A DNA stretch of 64,000 bases from positions 7,613,501 to 7,677,500 of the forward strand of contig SMMW01000046.1 in NCBI GenBank assembly GCA_004794655.1, in the 5' to 3' direction. The position numbers were made by a program, and so were the translations under genes. The DNA comes from Marisa cornuarietis (taxonomy: Eukaryota > Mollusca > Gastropoda > Architaenioglossa > Ampullariidae). Positions 37,624 to 50,749 of this stretch are shown here, piece by piece. The notes under the pieces are model-generated. The model did no database searches. It saw nothing but the letters and a program-made list of their open reading frames with translations, and was not told where the DNA came from. How positions within the stretch are numbered: position 1 is the stretch's first letter; each line of letters begins with the position of its first letter.

Positions 37624-39365
37624 TCGCTGCATCTCCCACAGCATCACACCAAACCGGAAGACCAGGAATAACCTATTCGCTGTTTACGCATGTTTAATAG
37701 ACAAAAGTGTATCTAATGTTGCTTTGGAAGTAGAGAAGCGGCTCCGCTGTCGTTTTGATTTCGTCTTTTTATTGTTACGCCTCAAAAGAACCTCGCCTGT
37801 AGCGACCACAGCCAGGCTGGTAATGGCTAACGGGATTCGGGCCTGAAATAACAATAAAAAGCCCTTATTACAACATGGCACGCTGTCTTGTCTGTAATGT
37901 TGTGCAGTTTGCCATGAAGATGGCTGACACTCCATCCATCCTGTGGAGTGAGGCAACAGGGACGCCGGCCGTTGTTAAGCGACTGCCTGGGGCTTCCGAC
38001 ATTATTACGCCACGTGCTGCCAATGGACTTCGCTGGGGTCAGACACCAGATTTCCCGAGCAAAGAATCTCATTTTCAAAATACAAAGCTGGTTTTCTGCC
38101 CTTTTGTCCCAGCCCAGGACATTGTGTACTTACGACTCAATAATACGCAGGAATTAATGGCTTGTAGCAAGACCTACGTGGCGCACTACCTGTTCAAACC
38201 AATTGGAGTTCTGACCAAAATTATTACTTGACGGAAGTATTAGTACGAAGTATAACGGGGCGGCAATGTGTTATGTTGGAGAAACTTCGTTTATCCTAAG
38301 GCAGTAGTCTTGTAAATAGTATTCCGAGGGTTGGTGGGGGGAGGAGGGTGTCAAAAGCTGCACGGAACTGACAAATTTTCCGGGGCATCCGCATCTTCAT
38401 CAAATAATGACAGTCGCCAGAATGTGGACAGTTTGCGTGTATGTAATTAATTATATAGCCTGTTGTACTAAGTGAACCTGTATGCGTAATTTAAAGCTAT
38501 CCCCAGTGCAACAATATTATCAAATTGCTGGGAAAAGATCATAACTTATTTCCAACACATAAGCAGAGAACTCTGCCATGCACGTGACATTCAGCAGTTT
38601 GAAATCTCATGCGTTTCGAGATTATCGTGAATATATTTCAGGCCATCACAAAATGGATTTGCTGTTATCGTATCGTCTCATCAGCATAAGCTCAAAGCTT
38701 TCGGGCTGGCTGTAACGGATAATTTCAGATGTTACAATTGAGTTCAATCGACCTGTGTGTTTCCTCAACAAAATTTATTTAAATTTTTAAATCGCATTTT
38801 TGTAACAAGCTAATGTTGCGTGCTATGCCCTAGTAATATAAAATCAACAAGTAGCTTAAGTTCGTTTTTTTTTAAACAGAATTTGGCTTGATTTTTCTGT
38901 GGGTGGAATGGAGAGCAGTCTTCATGAAGAACGACCTAGAAATCCTGGTATAATGGTTTGTTTTGTCTTTGAACGATTGTACCTGTTCACGTGGTTTCAT
39001 GGTTGAATATCTAGTTTCGTCCCACCTTGAAAATCAAAACATAATCGAATCCGGCAGAGTTTTTTTTTGGGGGGGGGTTTACCTCCTTTGTCCTTCATAA
39101 AAATAATCTCGACTATAATGTTATCTTCATACCCTACTAGACAGAGTGTCCGGTACCAACATCATCTTATTAAACTTCATACCGAGCTACAAACCAGGAT
39201 TACAAAGGTGAGATATTTCGAAACTACAGAGAATGAACAAAATACACGACCTTCTTGATACATTTTTATGTTGTTTGAAACTCTGAAATTTCATTTTGAA
39301 CTGGAAGTACTGTAAAACAGAACAGTTGATATTTGTTTCTAATTTAATCGCGTTACTTAAATTAA

Positions 39366-39366
39366 T

Positions 39367-39398
<32 letters not shown>

Positions 39399-39400
39399 TT
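39366..39400. repeat. (TTTC)n microsatellite
   Basis: About eight tetranucleotide units. Confidence 0.9.
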
Positions 39401-39914
39401 GGTGAACATAGTGCTGTGAGAGAGAGGTTTATGCTCTAGACTAAGCAGCAAAACTCAGCTTCCTTTAAAACATTCTGCCGAGATGATGACCTTTCAACAC
39501 AGATTTCTTTCGTTAGTGTTCTGCTGCTGGTAAGTTATTGTCGGCACTCTGTATGCCAGTGAAGACTATTGTACGACACCTGGAACAGACCGCCGGTAAA
39601 CTCCTTAATCCCCTCTCCTCACACTTGCAACGTGTCGGCAAGTCAAGAAAACACGTGACAAATGCACGCCCGGTGCGTGAAATGCTGTGATTTTTGTGTG
39701 GATCGAATAGAGAGGCGGAGTTTTTGTAGGTCACATGCCGGCAACCACAACTGTAAACACAAGCATAAGAGGTTGGGGTGGGGGTGGTGACGAGAAAACT
39801 GAGAAAAGGATGTCAGATCAGTAAACAGTCTCAACAATGGCCGCTGGATTGTGAGGGGTAGCAATGTATTTCTCCCGCAGTTACCTTCTCTCGCTCTCTT
39901 CTCTACTTCATAGA

Positions 39915-39924
39915 CCCCCCCCCC

Positions 39925-39970
<46 letters not shown>

Positions 39971-40004
39971 ACCACCACCACCACCACCACCACCACCACC
40001 ACCA
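39915..40004. repeat. poly-C / (CA)n / (CAC)n compound microsatellite
   Basis: A 13-base C run is followed by about 20 CA units and then about 12 CAC units. Confidence 0.95.
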
Positions 40005-40103
40005 GGTGTATGAATACAGGCTTCAACACGAGAGTAAAGTAATTTCCTGCTGAGGACTGGTAGTGTGTCAGAAAGAACTTGCAAGAACGGACCCCCGCGC
40101 GCG

Positions 40104-40160
<57 letters not shown>
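40104..40160. repeat. (GT)n microsatellite
   Basis: A pure GT run after a short CG-rich lead, followed by a GA-rich tail. Confidence 0.95.
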
Positions 40161-40161
<1 letters not shown>

Positions 40162-40438
40162 AGAGAAAGAGAGAGGGTAAGATCACGCAAGAATGCACTC
40201 CAATATGCTAGACTGCACTACCTGGTCCCCATTTGTTGTGTAACTTTTAATGAGCTATGGATCGAAACCCATTTTGGCGAACCCTCATGTCACATATGTC
40301 TTTACTGGTATTTTATTTGCCCTGTTGATTCTAACAATCTAAGATCAGTATTCTTTAATTAAACATGGATGGAGCCGCGGACTTTTAATGCCATTAACTC
40401 TTTCGTGTCATCATACAGCGGGGAGAGGGTGGGTGGGG

Positions 40439-40700
40439 GGAGGTCAGCGGATAGTGGTTAGAACGTTGGCGTCCGAACTGAGAGGCGGGAGGGTTCGATA
40501 CCCGTCTAGTGCAACAAATTTCCCTCAATTGACCAAGCTATCGAGAATGAGTACCTGATTCCTAAGAGGGCTGGGGAAGGTAAGACAGCGAGGGAGATCC
40601 TGACCCCGAGAAAAGTGAGAACTGTAGCAGCTCATTCCCTAACGACCTCAAAAGGTCAGGATAAGACTTTTGCTTTTATCTTACCTTGGAGGTCCTGCGA
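40439..40700 (+). mobile_element. tRNA-derived SINE, family 2
   Basis: CAGCGGATAGTGGTTA (A-box-like, 40445-40460) and GGGTTCGATACCCG (near-perfect B box, 40491-40504) form a Pol III promoter. The body contains GTACCTGATTCCTAAGAGG and a GGGAAGGTAAGACAGCGAGG segment, and ends in a TTTTGCTTTTATCTTACC tail. The head is tRNA-like, but the sequence does not continue into a tRNA 3' half, so I call it a SINE and not a tRNA gene. Confidence 0.65.
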
Positions 40701-40710
40701 AGGCTCAGGA

Positions 40711-40920
40711 CTAATAATAATAATAGTGAAGATTTTTATAGCGCATATTCACACTCATAGAGAGCATGCTCTTAGCGCTTAAAACGAGGAAGAGACGTGG
40801 ACTAAGTAGATAACAAAGGGGACGAAAGAAAACGACAGTACTGACGACGAAACAGAAAACAAAAGGCATCAAGTAACAGGAACAGAGAAAATAGTGATTA
40901 GGACTAGAGGCAGGCCACGG
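40711..40920 (+). repeat. (TAA)n-TATAGCGC-type interspersed repeat, copy 3
   Basis: A (TAA)n run leads into TTTTTATAGCGCATATTCAC and then a CTCTTAGCGCTT closing block, so AGCGC and GCGCT can pair. It abuts the SINE at 40439-40700. Confidence 0.55.
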
Positions 40921-40996
40921 CATGTTTTATTTCCAGGTGTTATCGTAGCAAAGAGAAAAGAAAGAAATTGAGGATTTAAAGAGAACGAGGACAACG

Positions 40997-41083
<87 letters not shown>
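40997..41083. repeat. (TGC)n-(TGA)n compound microsatellite
   Basis: About 18 TGC units pass into about ten TGA units and end in a G run. Confidence 0.95.
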
Positions 41084-41880
41084 GGGGGGGGGAGGGACAA
41101 GTTTTCTGGAGGTGTTCTATTTTGAGAGGTTGGCTGGGAGAGGAATTTGGGGAGGAACAAGGAAACAGAAGATTAATTTTAATGATAAGGGAGAAAGAAA
41201 GAGCAGATGAAGTGGGAGGAAAGCTTGCAATCTGGGGAAACACACACTGGCATGGCAAAAAGGTCTCGCTCACCCTTTGGGTAGTGACTGTACAAGAGTG
41301 GAATGGGGAGTGAATTCCGCTCAGCCGCGGATGCGACTGACGACATGGGGGGACGCGTCTGAGCGCGCTTCACTCTCAGTAATTAGAACTGGGCGTGCCC
41401 CGGGAGCAGGGGGAGGTAATGGGAGCGAGCAGAAGGCGCCAACCGCTGCCACGAGCCAGTCACTGACACGGATGTCGCGAAGATGTCACTGGCGCTAATT
41501 TGCACGGGCTTTGCGCGTGACAGGAAGATTATGTGCGAATTTCCTTCCTTCCTCCTCCTCCTTTTCCGTGACAATTGCTGACTGGTGGTCATCGTGAGCG
41601 ACATCACGATGGACAACTCTTGGGTGTAAAGGAAGGGGTGGGGCGAGGTGGGTGGCAAGGCGGTACCAAACGTTCCGTTAGATTTGTAATCACAGAACGT
41701 GGCCGCTACCTGTCAGTCCTGTGCTTTGTCCACAGTTTTGGTTCTCCGCTGGTGGTATATTCTTTTCCATTTTCAGTTGTTATGGAGACTTTTCCAGCAG
41801 GTGGACATCTGTGGAGGGACTCCCTTTCTCTAACTTCTGTGTTTGTGACGTAGATTTGCTTATAAGCAAACGAGTTAGGG

Positions 41881-41990
41881 ACAATAATAATAATAACAAC
41901 ACATATATAGCGTATTTGCATACAGGATAGCGAGCTTACAGAACTTCACAAAAGAGAAGACACAAAAGACATTAAATGGAGAATTAAGAT
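41881..41990 (+). repeat. (TAA)n-TATAGCGC-type interspersed repeat, copy 4
   Basis: AATAATAATAATAAC leads into ACATATATAGCGTATTTGC, a diverged core. Confidence 0.5.
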
Positions 41991-42292
41991 ATGCTAGCAG
42001 CCTGAGGTGAAAGGACAGTTAATGATCAGGGTCTGGTGGTGTTTTTTCAAAGTTTGCGATGCGAGATTTAAATATATAAAAGCAGTATGTTTTCGGGAGA
42101 CGACACGACCAAAGACTGTATGTAGCGCACTGTTTACTACAAGCCGAAAGGACAACAAGAGTTCATATCACGGACAGTTTGTAGTCAGTCCCCACAACTA
42201 AGCCAGCGATAGCGGCTACAACATCCGTGAAAAATGCACACTCCAAACTGTACATCCAACAGGATTTATTAAGCAGGATGAGGCAGCCAGAC

Positions 42293-42295
42293 TCA

Positions 42296-42354
<59 letters not shown>
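42293..42354. repeat. (CA)n microsatellite
   Basis: A CA run of about 60 bases ending in a short GA tract. Confidence 0.95.
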
Positions 42355-42358
<4 letters not shown>

Positions 42359-43439
42359 AGAGAGATCAATGAAGATCAAACGGAAGCTTGCGGGTCCACG
42401 TTGACACCGATGTTTCTCGATCTAAAGAAATTGATGCCATAGAGATGGAAGAGGTAGGATGTTACGGGGGATCACATCCAGACTTCCAGTGCAGGCACGA
42501 CCCAAAACACAAATCAAAGTGACAGGACAACACCTCAAGCGAGACAAAAAAGGAGGAGAGTAGTCCCCTGGAGCCAGTTAGGCAAAGAAAAATCACTGTC
42601 AGATACCCCATACCTCTTCACACATAGGCGTGGAGGGGGGCTTACTAGTGTGCAAAAGCACGTGCATAGTAAACGCATAGTAATGAAAGTAAGTGGAAAA
42701 GACTGAACAAAAAAAAAACTAAAGAAATAATCAGGCAAAGTTCATTCAAAACCACTTTTAAAAAATCATGCATTCGTTCTTTCCACAGTTTATCGTCCAC
42801 TCGCCCCTCAGCAATACCTTCACTGCAAACAACATTTGCTAATAACTGGCAAATATTGATTGATACGCTTTCGTGTAAATAATAGCATGACAGGTGGAAG
42901 ACGTGGTCTGATACACAGTTTCCGGTCTGTAAATCTTCTTAACTGATATACTGGATACTTTTGACAATTGTATGCTAATGTATAGACAGTCTATATCTGC
43001 AATGTATCGGCAATCTGTTGTCCGTGACTGGAGGATCTCTCTCTCTCTCTGCTGAAGTGGCTTCTGCATTTTGTTTTTCATATCGATCTTCACCTTCCTC
43101 GATCTCCATACTGCACTCTTCCTAGAAAAGTTTGAGAGTTCTCCTGCGTATCACCGCATTGTGTTGCTGTTGTTTGTGATGTCTGCTCCATCTACTAGTA
43201 GTAGTAACTGTAGTCCATCTTACTTTATTTTACCTACCGGCAAAATATCGAGAATAGCCCCGTCTACCCTTCTGGTATTACCATCCAAATGTAAACTGTC
43301 AACTAAATTCCTCGCCTAGTTCTATCGTCTTTCTGTACCACAAGAGGGAATGTACTGTTTAGTGTCTACAGGACTGACGATTGTGTTATTGTGAGTCGAT
43401 TGTCGATTTTATTCATAACCAGACATTACGTTTGTTGTA
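42355..43439. other. intergenic, nothing recognised
   Basis: Unique-looking sequence with only short open frames. Confidence 0.5.
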
Positions 43440-43756
43440 ATTTTTTTTAGCTTTTTTTCTTTTATTTATTTTTGTTTTGTTTTGTTTGTTTTTTTTCTGG
43501 TGGTTTTTTTTGGTAGGAGGGGGAATCTTTCTCTTTTATATTTCATCTTCTTGACCATTTTCCTTGGTTTTTTTTTCCTTTTTTCTGCGTATTTTCTTCC
43601 TTTTCCTTCCTTCCTTCTTTCCTTTCTTCATTGTTTTTCTTATTTCTTCTTTCCTTTTTGCTTTTTTTCTTTTTTGTCTTCCTTCCTTTCTAGAGATCTT
43701 TGTTATTTTTTCCTTCTTTTTTTCTTCCTATACTTCTTTCTTTTTGCTTTCTTTCG

Positions 43757-43790
<34 letters not shown>

Positions 43791-43915
43791 TTTCTTTCAG
43801 TATATCTGTCTCTTTCCTTTTTTTGTTTGTCTTTTTCTATCTTATAACATTACTTCTTTAGTTCTCTCGGTTATTCCTTTTTCGTCGCTACTTTTTTCTT
43901 TTTTTTTCTGTTTAG
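43440..43915. repeat. pyrimidine-rich tract
   Basis: About 475 bases are almost all T and C on the + strand. Two overlapping Phe/Leu/Ser-rich open frames here are artefacts of composition. Confidence 0.85.
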
Positions 43916-46744
43916 ACAACGGACTTTAGTTAAGCTTTTGGGGGAATGACAAACACAGACAGACAGACACAAAATTCACGGTGCAAATTATATTAATGGG
44001 TGTGAGGAGAGGTGTTGATCTTTGGGGATAGGAGCTGCACAGTTTATCGTCCAGTTTATCGTGCAGTTAGTTTGACGATTGCCGGAATTTGTTGTTTTTA
44101 TCGCTACGGTTATTAACTTCTAGTCTCATCCTCTGCTTCAGTCCTGGTCAACACAAAAGCCCAATATTGCTTCAAACACAAAGCATGTAAGCCAAAATGT
44201 TTGTCAGACTCTGCACTTTCAGTTTACAATTTGTTCCTGTCGTGAACTGTTCCACATTTCACATTTCACGCACTGTATGCCAAATGATCAAACAGTCTGA
44301 ATCCACACGTTGCATGTTGAATGCTGTTTATTCACTTCTTGACTTATTTATCAAGAGGGATGATAAGTCTAATGATAAGCGCTGAAATTTGCTCTTTCAC
44401 AGGTATAGTCATGACGTTCATTAAATTAACTTCAAACAGAAAATAGATTGCAGAATGTAGCTGGTGCAAAGATACAAGAATAATTAGCTGGACGGTGATG
44501 GACGTAAAACAACGTAACACACCATACGGATGGATGATGTGAAAATTTCTAGAGTCTGCTAGTTACATTTTTTCCCCCGTAAACTACGACTTAATTCGAG
44601 TCTCTTTTTTCTTAATAATGTGTGCCAAATAATCTCGTCTTGTTCTACAAAAATTTGTAACCAGCCGTGATGAGAATATTAGAGACATACGGCTTCGAAA
44701 TTGTATGTATTAAATTAGTACTGTACGTCTGTTGAAGTTATAAATATTCCAAGTAGACTATTTCCATTTGAAGACAATATAACATATATAATTCTAGTTA
44801 TAATATATAACAATAAAATGCATAATTACAGTTAGTATATTTTATACATTAAATAATGTTATGAGTAGTGCAGAGCATATTATACAATATTTTGTAAAAT
44901 TGCGTAAATAATAATTGTAATTCAGATAGTAATAATTGAGATAATAGACAACGTATAAGATGTTACTTTTATTATATACAATAGATTATTATTTTAGTAA
45001 TATAAAATGTGTAACTGCATGATACAAATAATGCAATTATACAACAAATATTTTATTAATGTATAATATTTTGAAAATTATATTGCATTATTTTCCTACA
45101 TCCCCTTACTTTCGAAATTTTTAATTTGAGCACTTGTTTTCAAATGAAATAAAATAATCAGTGGACTTCTGCAACCATTAAAAAGAAAAAGCATTTGAAT
45201 GACAAAAATCGGTTTTGGTACCGTTTAGGTCTCTACTATGCACACTGAGATTAGACCAGATTAAATTTATAATGTTCATAAAAGGCAGGTTAAATGGCCT
45301 TCTGCGCGAAACATAAAAAAGTTTGGAAGTAAGTAGTATTTTAAAGAGAACGTGTGATATGTATTACTAAGAGACACGTTTTCATGGACAACAGCCTGCA
45401 TACGTGTGCTTATTACCTGTTACGTTGCGTTACGTCCGCGCGCTTCAGAGAACGGGCTTAGCAGCTACGTTAGGTGACTGGAAGGCTGTTGCAGAAACAA
45501 GTGTCTGACTGAGTTTACACCACGACTTTAGATGATTGCTAATTGGGAATAATGATTATCAGGTCACGTTTATCACGTCACTCGCCTGAAAAAGATGTTA
45601 ACGTACAAACGGTTATGTCTGAATATAAAATTTCAACAAATTTTGGCTAAAATTTCAAAAAAACTTTCTTAGGCGAAATCGCTAATGAAACAAGTCACAG
45701 GTGGCCAAACGTTTGAACAAAGCAGACGCAAAACTGGCGAACATCGTGAAATCGCTGGACAACGAACATTAATGTTTTGCTATATTTGGTTGCAAAAAGT
45801 TAATTTATTGAACGATGGTCAACGTGAACAGCAACTTACTAAACTTTTTCTGTTTGAAAACTTCATTATCACGTATCATTCCTAATGTATCCATAATAAA
45901 ACTGAGGGAGTCTATGCTGCCACTTGCATGAATGTCTGCCTCATTTACATTACTGATCAAGGATTTCTTCTTTATCAGCTTTCTTACATCCTCCGTAGTC
46001 ACATCAAGATGACTATTGTCCAGATTCACTGTGCAGTTTCTTGGAGGTCATTTTTGTACTGTAGTCCCCCTCCTCCTGAAGAGTGATGTCCCTTCGCCTT
46101 ACCGGCTTGAGTAGACTAGCTCTCCAGATTTCGTTGGATTTTGTTATTTGTATAAGCTGATTTTGATTTTGGAGTCCATTGTTTGACCTGTCGTGATCTT
46201 AGTGATGTACTGGACTGTATTTCTCGATTGTGAAATTTTGTTTCACGTCTTCGGCTTGTGTTGATCCGTTGACTAACAGTCCGTCCTTCCACGACGCCAT
46301 TTTCATCTCAGTCCAGTTTCTTGTTTGTGCAGTCGACAGCGAGATGAAACATGTTCATCGTGGCTAAACTTGTTGATGACTCGAGGCAGCAAAACTGTCT
46401 AAATTTTGTTTGACATGTGGAGGTTTATCCTCAGCATTCTTCATCTGTTCTTTCTGATGACTTCTTCGATGACAAGCAATTGCAGATCTAAACTCTCAAT
46501 CGTCGGCGGTGAAACGTGTCGCCAGTCTCCTCAGACAAATCTGGTCTACAGTTTTATTCTGTCTCCAGGATTTCTTAAAAATAATTTATACAGTTATTTT
46601 AATTTCCTAGAATCGTTGGATAATGAAGTACTGTATTCTTGAAGTTATTTATCAGATAGCACTACAATTTTTTTTATTATTATTCCCGTTTCTACGCGTT
46701 ATCCATTTTTCTTTCTGTCGTCTTGGTTTCTTCAATTTCTCCCT
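43916..46744. other. intergenic with a strongly AT-rich core
   Basis: 44690-45110 is extremely AT-rich, with many TATA, ATTA and AATATA runs. The remainder holds no recognisable gene or repeat. Confidence 0.5.
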
Positions 46745-46842
46745 ATCATGATTATTATTGTTATAATTAGTATCATTTGTAAAGCGCCATGAGTCTGCTC
46801 TTAGGGCTGGGATATGGCGCTATAATAATAATAATAATAATA
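46745..46842 (-). repeat. (TAA)n-TATAGCGC-type interspersed repeat, copy 5
   Basis: AGCGCCAT (46783-46790) and ATGGCGCT (46814-46821) form a perfect 8-base inverted pair around TGAGTCTGCTCTTAGG. AAT-rich tails stand on both sides. This is the cleanest copy of the hairpin core. Confidence 0.55.
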
Positions 46843-49800
46843 TCCGTCGCTTTAGATCATCACTGTGTGGAACTCGGATGCATAGAGGCAGTGCCAGTCT
46901 GCTCCGGATTCTGGATGTCTCTGCCATAAGGAGATTCGTTTGCTTGAAAAACTTTCACCAAAGGTAATATTTTTATTTTCAGAACAAGAGAAATCCCAAA
47001 GACCAAAGAAGTAATTTGCTTCTTGCCTGCAGCATGATTGGTGAAAAATTTCAAGCAGCATTGTTATTTTCCGTCAAATGAAAAAAGTTTCCTCCGGTAT
47101 CTGTTGCTGTTTCTGCTCCACTGATGTTTGGTGCTCAGCCTTTCGTGTGAAAGAACCAAAGAAGAAAGAAAAATAAAACTGGAGCGGATTTCTCCGCAAG
47201 ACGACAAGCGTCACGTCAGAGCACATCGTTTGATCGTCTGCTACAAAATTCATGTATTTGTGCAAATGGCGTTGTGCTTCACTCCCTTGGGAACCGGGTC
47301 AGTGGCAACAAAGCGTTTTATTCCAGAGTAATGCTTTTTGTTGTCAGGGGAGCCACCCGGACTGCACACAGGAGAACGCAGAGGAAGTTGGGTTAGAGTT
47401 AGGTGCAGTGTCACGCTGGTGGTGGTGGGGGAATATAGGAAGAGGGGTGGGCGAGGAAATTTGTTGGGGAGGAGGGAGGGGTTTGGCGAACGGGTATACA
47501 CTCCTAGACGTCACGTGACCGCTGTTCTCGTGGTACCCAGTGTCGCGGGTACGACCACTCCAACCCCACTCATCCTGCTTTCAGCTGAACTCCTCGCCAC
47601 TCCCCCCTGATTTGCGAGATAAGCTGGGCGGCCGACATGTTCAAAACAGCTCTGCCTCCGATTAGTCCTCGTGGCACGAAGATATGCATCTCTCACGTAG
47701 GAAAGACTCTCAGAGCCTTACCGCCATCAGGAACACAAGCGCTATTACTGAGCTTGTAACCACCTCCACAGCCTTAGTCCAAACAAGTGAGTTCAACTGA
47801 AGATAGTCGGGAAGTGTGTCAAAGTGTTCGGAATACCTATGCATGTGCCAACACCGCAGAAGGTCGAACTACATTTCTGGTATTCTTTCTTGCAACATCC
47901 CTCAGTCGGAAAGTTGTTCTTCCTTAAGAAACAGAGGTGGTTCGTCTTAAGCTAAGGTGGATCACAAACGGAAGAAGCAGAGCTGTTACATCTAGAGTAT
48001 TCTAGACGGATAGTGGATCACAAGAAGAGCTCTTCAGTTCCTGGGGTGGATCATAACAATAGCTATGAGGTGGGAGGTATGAGATGTGAGGTTTGAGGTG
48101 CATGGTCTAACTTGCCATGTGTCGCAGCGAGCAAGCAGATGCAGATGAAAGCACGCGGCGGCAGCACGGACATGCTATGCGGCACGCAGCACAGGTATAT
48201 GCAGCGCCGTGCAGCAGTCACATATTGTTTTCATGACCGACTGTTCCTTCTCGCATTGACAGTCCTCCCCCCACCCCACTCACCCTTTCCTCTTTCGATG
48301 AATCTCTCTTTTTTCGTACTCTCTCTCTCTCTCTCTTTCACTCACTCTGCTGTGTGTCGCACGCGGTGAAATAATTCAACTCTTTGATGTTACGTGATAA
48401 AAAAGAAGCTTATGAAAGAGGTGATATATCTGTGAATTGCTGTGTAGCTGAGGCGATAAAGCAGAAAAAGGGGTGAGATATAAAGTGGGGAAAAAAAGAA
48501 AAATGGTGGCAAGTCACGTGCAGTTCACTGTTCATGACACATGTCACGAATTTCTCTGAGTTTTACGACTTACTTTATTTTTCATGGTCTGAAAAAAAAA
48601 AGAAAACGATAATGAAGAAAGAGACATCTCTGTCCTGACCCATGAATGACACTAGTGAAGTTCGAAAATATATATATATATATCTGAAGAAAAGGAATTG
48701 GACAAAAAATGAGCCAGCACCTCTTGCGCTATATCTAACACCACATCGCCAACAACTTCAAAGAAGATGAGATAAATGCTAGTGACAGAAGCGGAGAATG
48801 AAGACATTTCGGGGAGTACGGGTGAAAAGAAGGTCAAACAGGAAAAAAAGCAAGATAAAAAGGGAGGGGGAGGGGAAACAATCGATGTTTGGAAGGAGTG
48901 GCCAAAGAACAGCTGAAAACTTTGCCCCACCAAAAAAAAACCCGAGGCTTCAAAGGGAGATAAGCGTTGGTTTGAAAGATTTTGTCCAAGATATTATCCA
49001 TGTTTATGGCAGACCGAGTTTGCCACCATGCATGAGTGATCGATTATAATGTGAAAGAAGTAAAATGACTGTTAAAGGGGCGAGCTTCTGCTCGCCCGAC
49101 TGCACACAAGGCTACGCTAAGTAAATTTGGTTCTCTGTTCTTTGAAAAGGCTGAGTTCCGCTCAGCCAGCAATTGAAATATCAACAACAAACAAAGACAA
49201 AGACAAAAACTACGAAAAGGACTGGCGATCTTTAATGCCCCTTCGCGCCATGATGTTTGTGCTGCACGAGGTGAACAGGACTTACGGCGTTGCGAAGCCT
49301 GGGTGTTTTATCAAGTCGTAAACACTGACTTGGGTAGATTTTGAGGCTAAAGGAGATGTGGCTTCGGTTACTTTTCTTCATAATACGCGCCAGCGCACAA
49401 GAGTGCATACACTCTTTTATAAGGCAACCTTTTTCGTTGATCGGGAATACAAACTTTCTAATTTTTTTTAGGACAAATCGAACCCAAGAAAGCCCTCGTC
49501 TATTGTGTGCAAACAACTTGCAAACCCAGCGGGCAAACGTAACTTGCAAATAATGTGTGCAAATACAGATTACAGGCAGCGGTTCAAACTCGACGAGTAA
49601 ACAACATGCAAGAAAAGCTTACACCATCGGAATCATTAGAACGTGCACAGATGATCCTGCAGGGAACAGTACAGGAGAATAAAAGGCAAGCAGGAAAAGA
49701 AATGGTCAGACAACCTCCTGTCTAGGCAGTCATTCTATTCATCCCAGAGAAGGACAGATAAACATGTCAGACAATCTTATGATGTCTCTAGTGTATTGGT

Positions 49801-50399
49801 GAAGTGTATGAGATGGAAAAGACGACGGACCTTGCCCTGAAGATCAATTTAGACTACAAGTTTACAAGACTGCACTCCAGGAGGAAAGACTTAAGAGGTT
49901 GACGCCACATCCTCTCCACAACAACCTTCAACAACAAACTAAAAACCAAGCAGTTAAACTTTAAAAAAAAACACCTAAAGGGTGTTTAAAAGCAACATAG
50001 TGTCCTCTTAAAGCTGGACCCAGCCAGGTGCAAACAGCTCATTCCAATTGTCTTGACTTCAGGACGACGTTTTCCTGAAGTTAAGAACTGAAGTTCCAGG
50101 ATTTGCAGTCCAGGTAACACAAGTTTATTGACAGCATTCATCTAGAGATGATTCAGAACCACTTTCCCTACCACACATGAACTCACGTCTCTATGGATAA
50201 CTCCAGTGAGATTGCTATCATGAACGGAGGAAACATCTCTCGCCCCAGTGGATCCACTGTCTCCTCTCCATCCCATCTGGCGACCGAAGTCCCAGCTACA
50301 TAGCTTAACTCACCTCCCTGACTAACTGCAGTTGCCCAAGAACTTTAAGACAGCTGACACGAACAGAAAAGAGATAAAATACGACTGCAGCACCGTTTA
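46843..50399. other. intergenic, nothing coding recognised
   Basis: It contains an imperfect repeat of TGGATCACAA segments at 47950-48060 and a short AT run at 48668. Frames are short and unrelated to known families. Confidence 0.45.
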
Positions 50400-50680
50400 A
50401 ACACGCTGAACCGGAAGAGCCACCCGTTGTATGCGCTGACCACGACAGGCTCAGTAAATCTGACAAAGAGCTCGGAATCTTGGACACAACCCACTGGCAA
50501 CGTCGCTTTGAGAAACGGAGCCTAGATCATATTCTTCAGACCTGCCCGATCTGAACAGAGGCACACCAGAAGCGCAGTCCAGCGGAAACTCGCCTATACT
50601 CTAAACTACCAGGAACGCACACCATAGTTTCCATTGGGCAGGTCCGCGGCTGCGCTGCAGTGAAGTAGTTAAGGGACGAC
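50400..50680 (+). mobile_element. possible decayed LINE C-terminus
   Basis: The + strand contains SLDHILQTCPI at about 50521-50553, a string typical of the H-x-L-x-x-C-P region that ends many LINE proteins. An immediate stop follows, and the frame then resumes with TEAHQKRSPAETRLYSKL. The flanking sequence is broken by stops. The call rests on this short stretch only. Confidence 0.35.
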
Positions 50681-50749
50681 GCAGTTCAAACGACCCTTAG
50701 TTAATATATGGCTTAGATAATATATGGCTAATATATAGCATGCGGCAAT

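Larger units (their letters stand above)
37041..39914. other. intergenic downstream of gsc
   Basis: Apart from the microsatellites listed, it contains a 118-codon + strand frame at 37875-38231 with a good start context but no recognisable family. I do not call it a gene. Confidence 0.45.

Noticed and set aside
37875..38231. 118-residue frame downstream of gsc with a good ATG context
   Set aside because: It matches no family known to me, has no convincing splice partners, and is within chance length.
40439..40510. Possible tRNA gene at GGGTTCGATACCCG
   Set aside because: The A and B boxes are present, but no acceptor stem closes and the sequence runs on into a SINE body.
43482..43929. Two overlapping Phe/Leu-rich frames that look like membrane proteins
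   Set aside because: They are translations of a pyrimidine-only tract, and two frames look alike for that reason.
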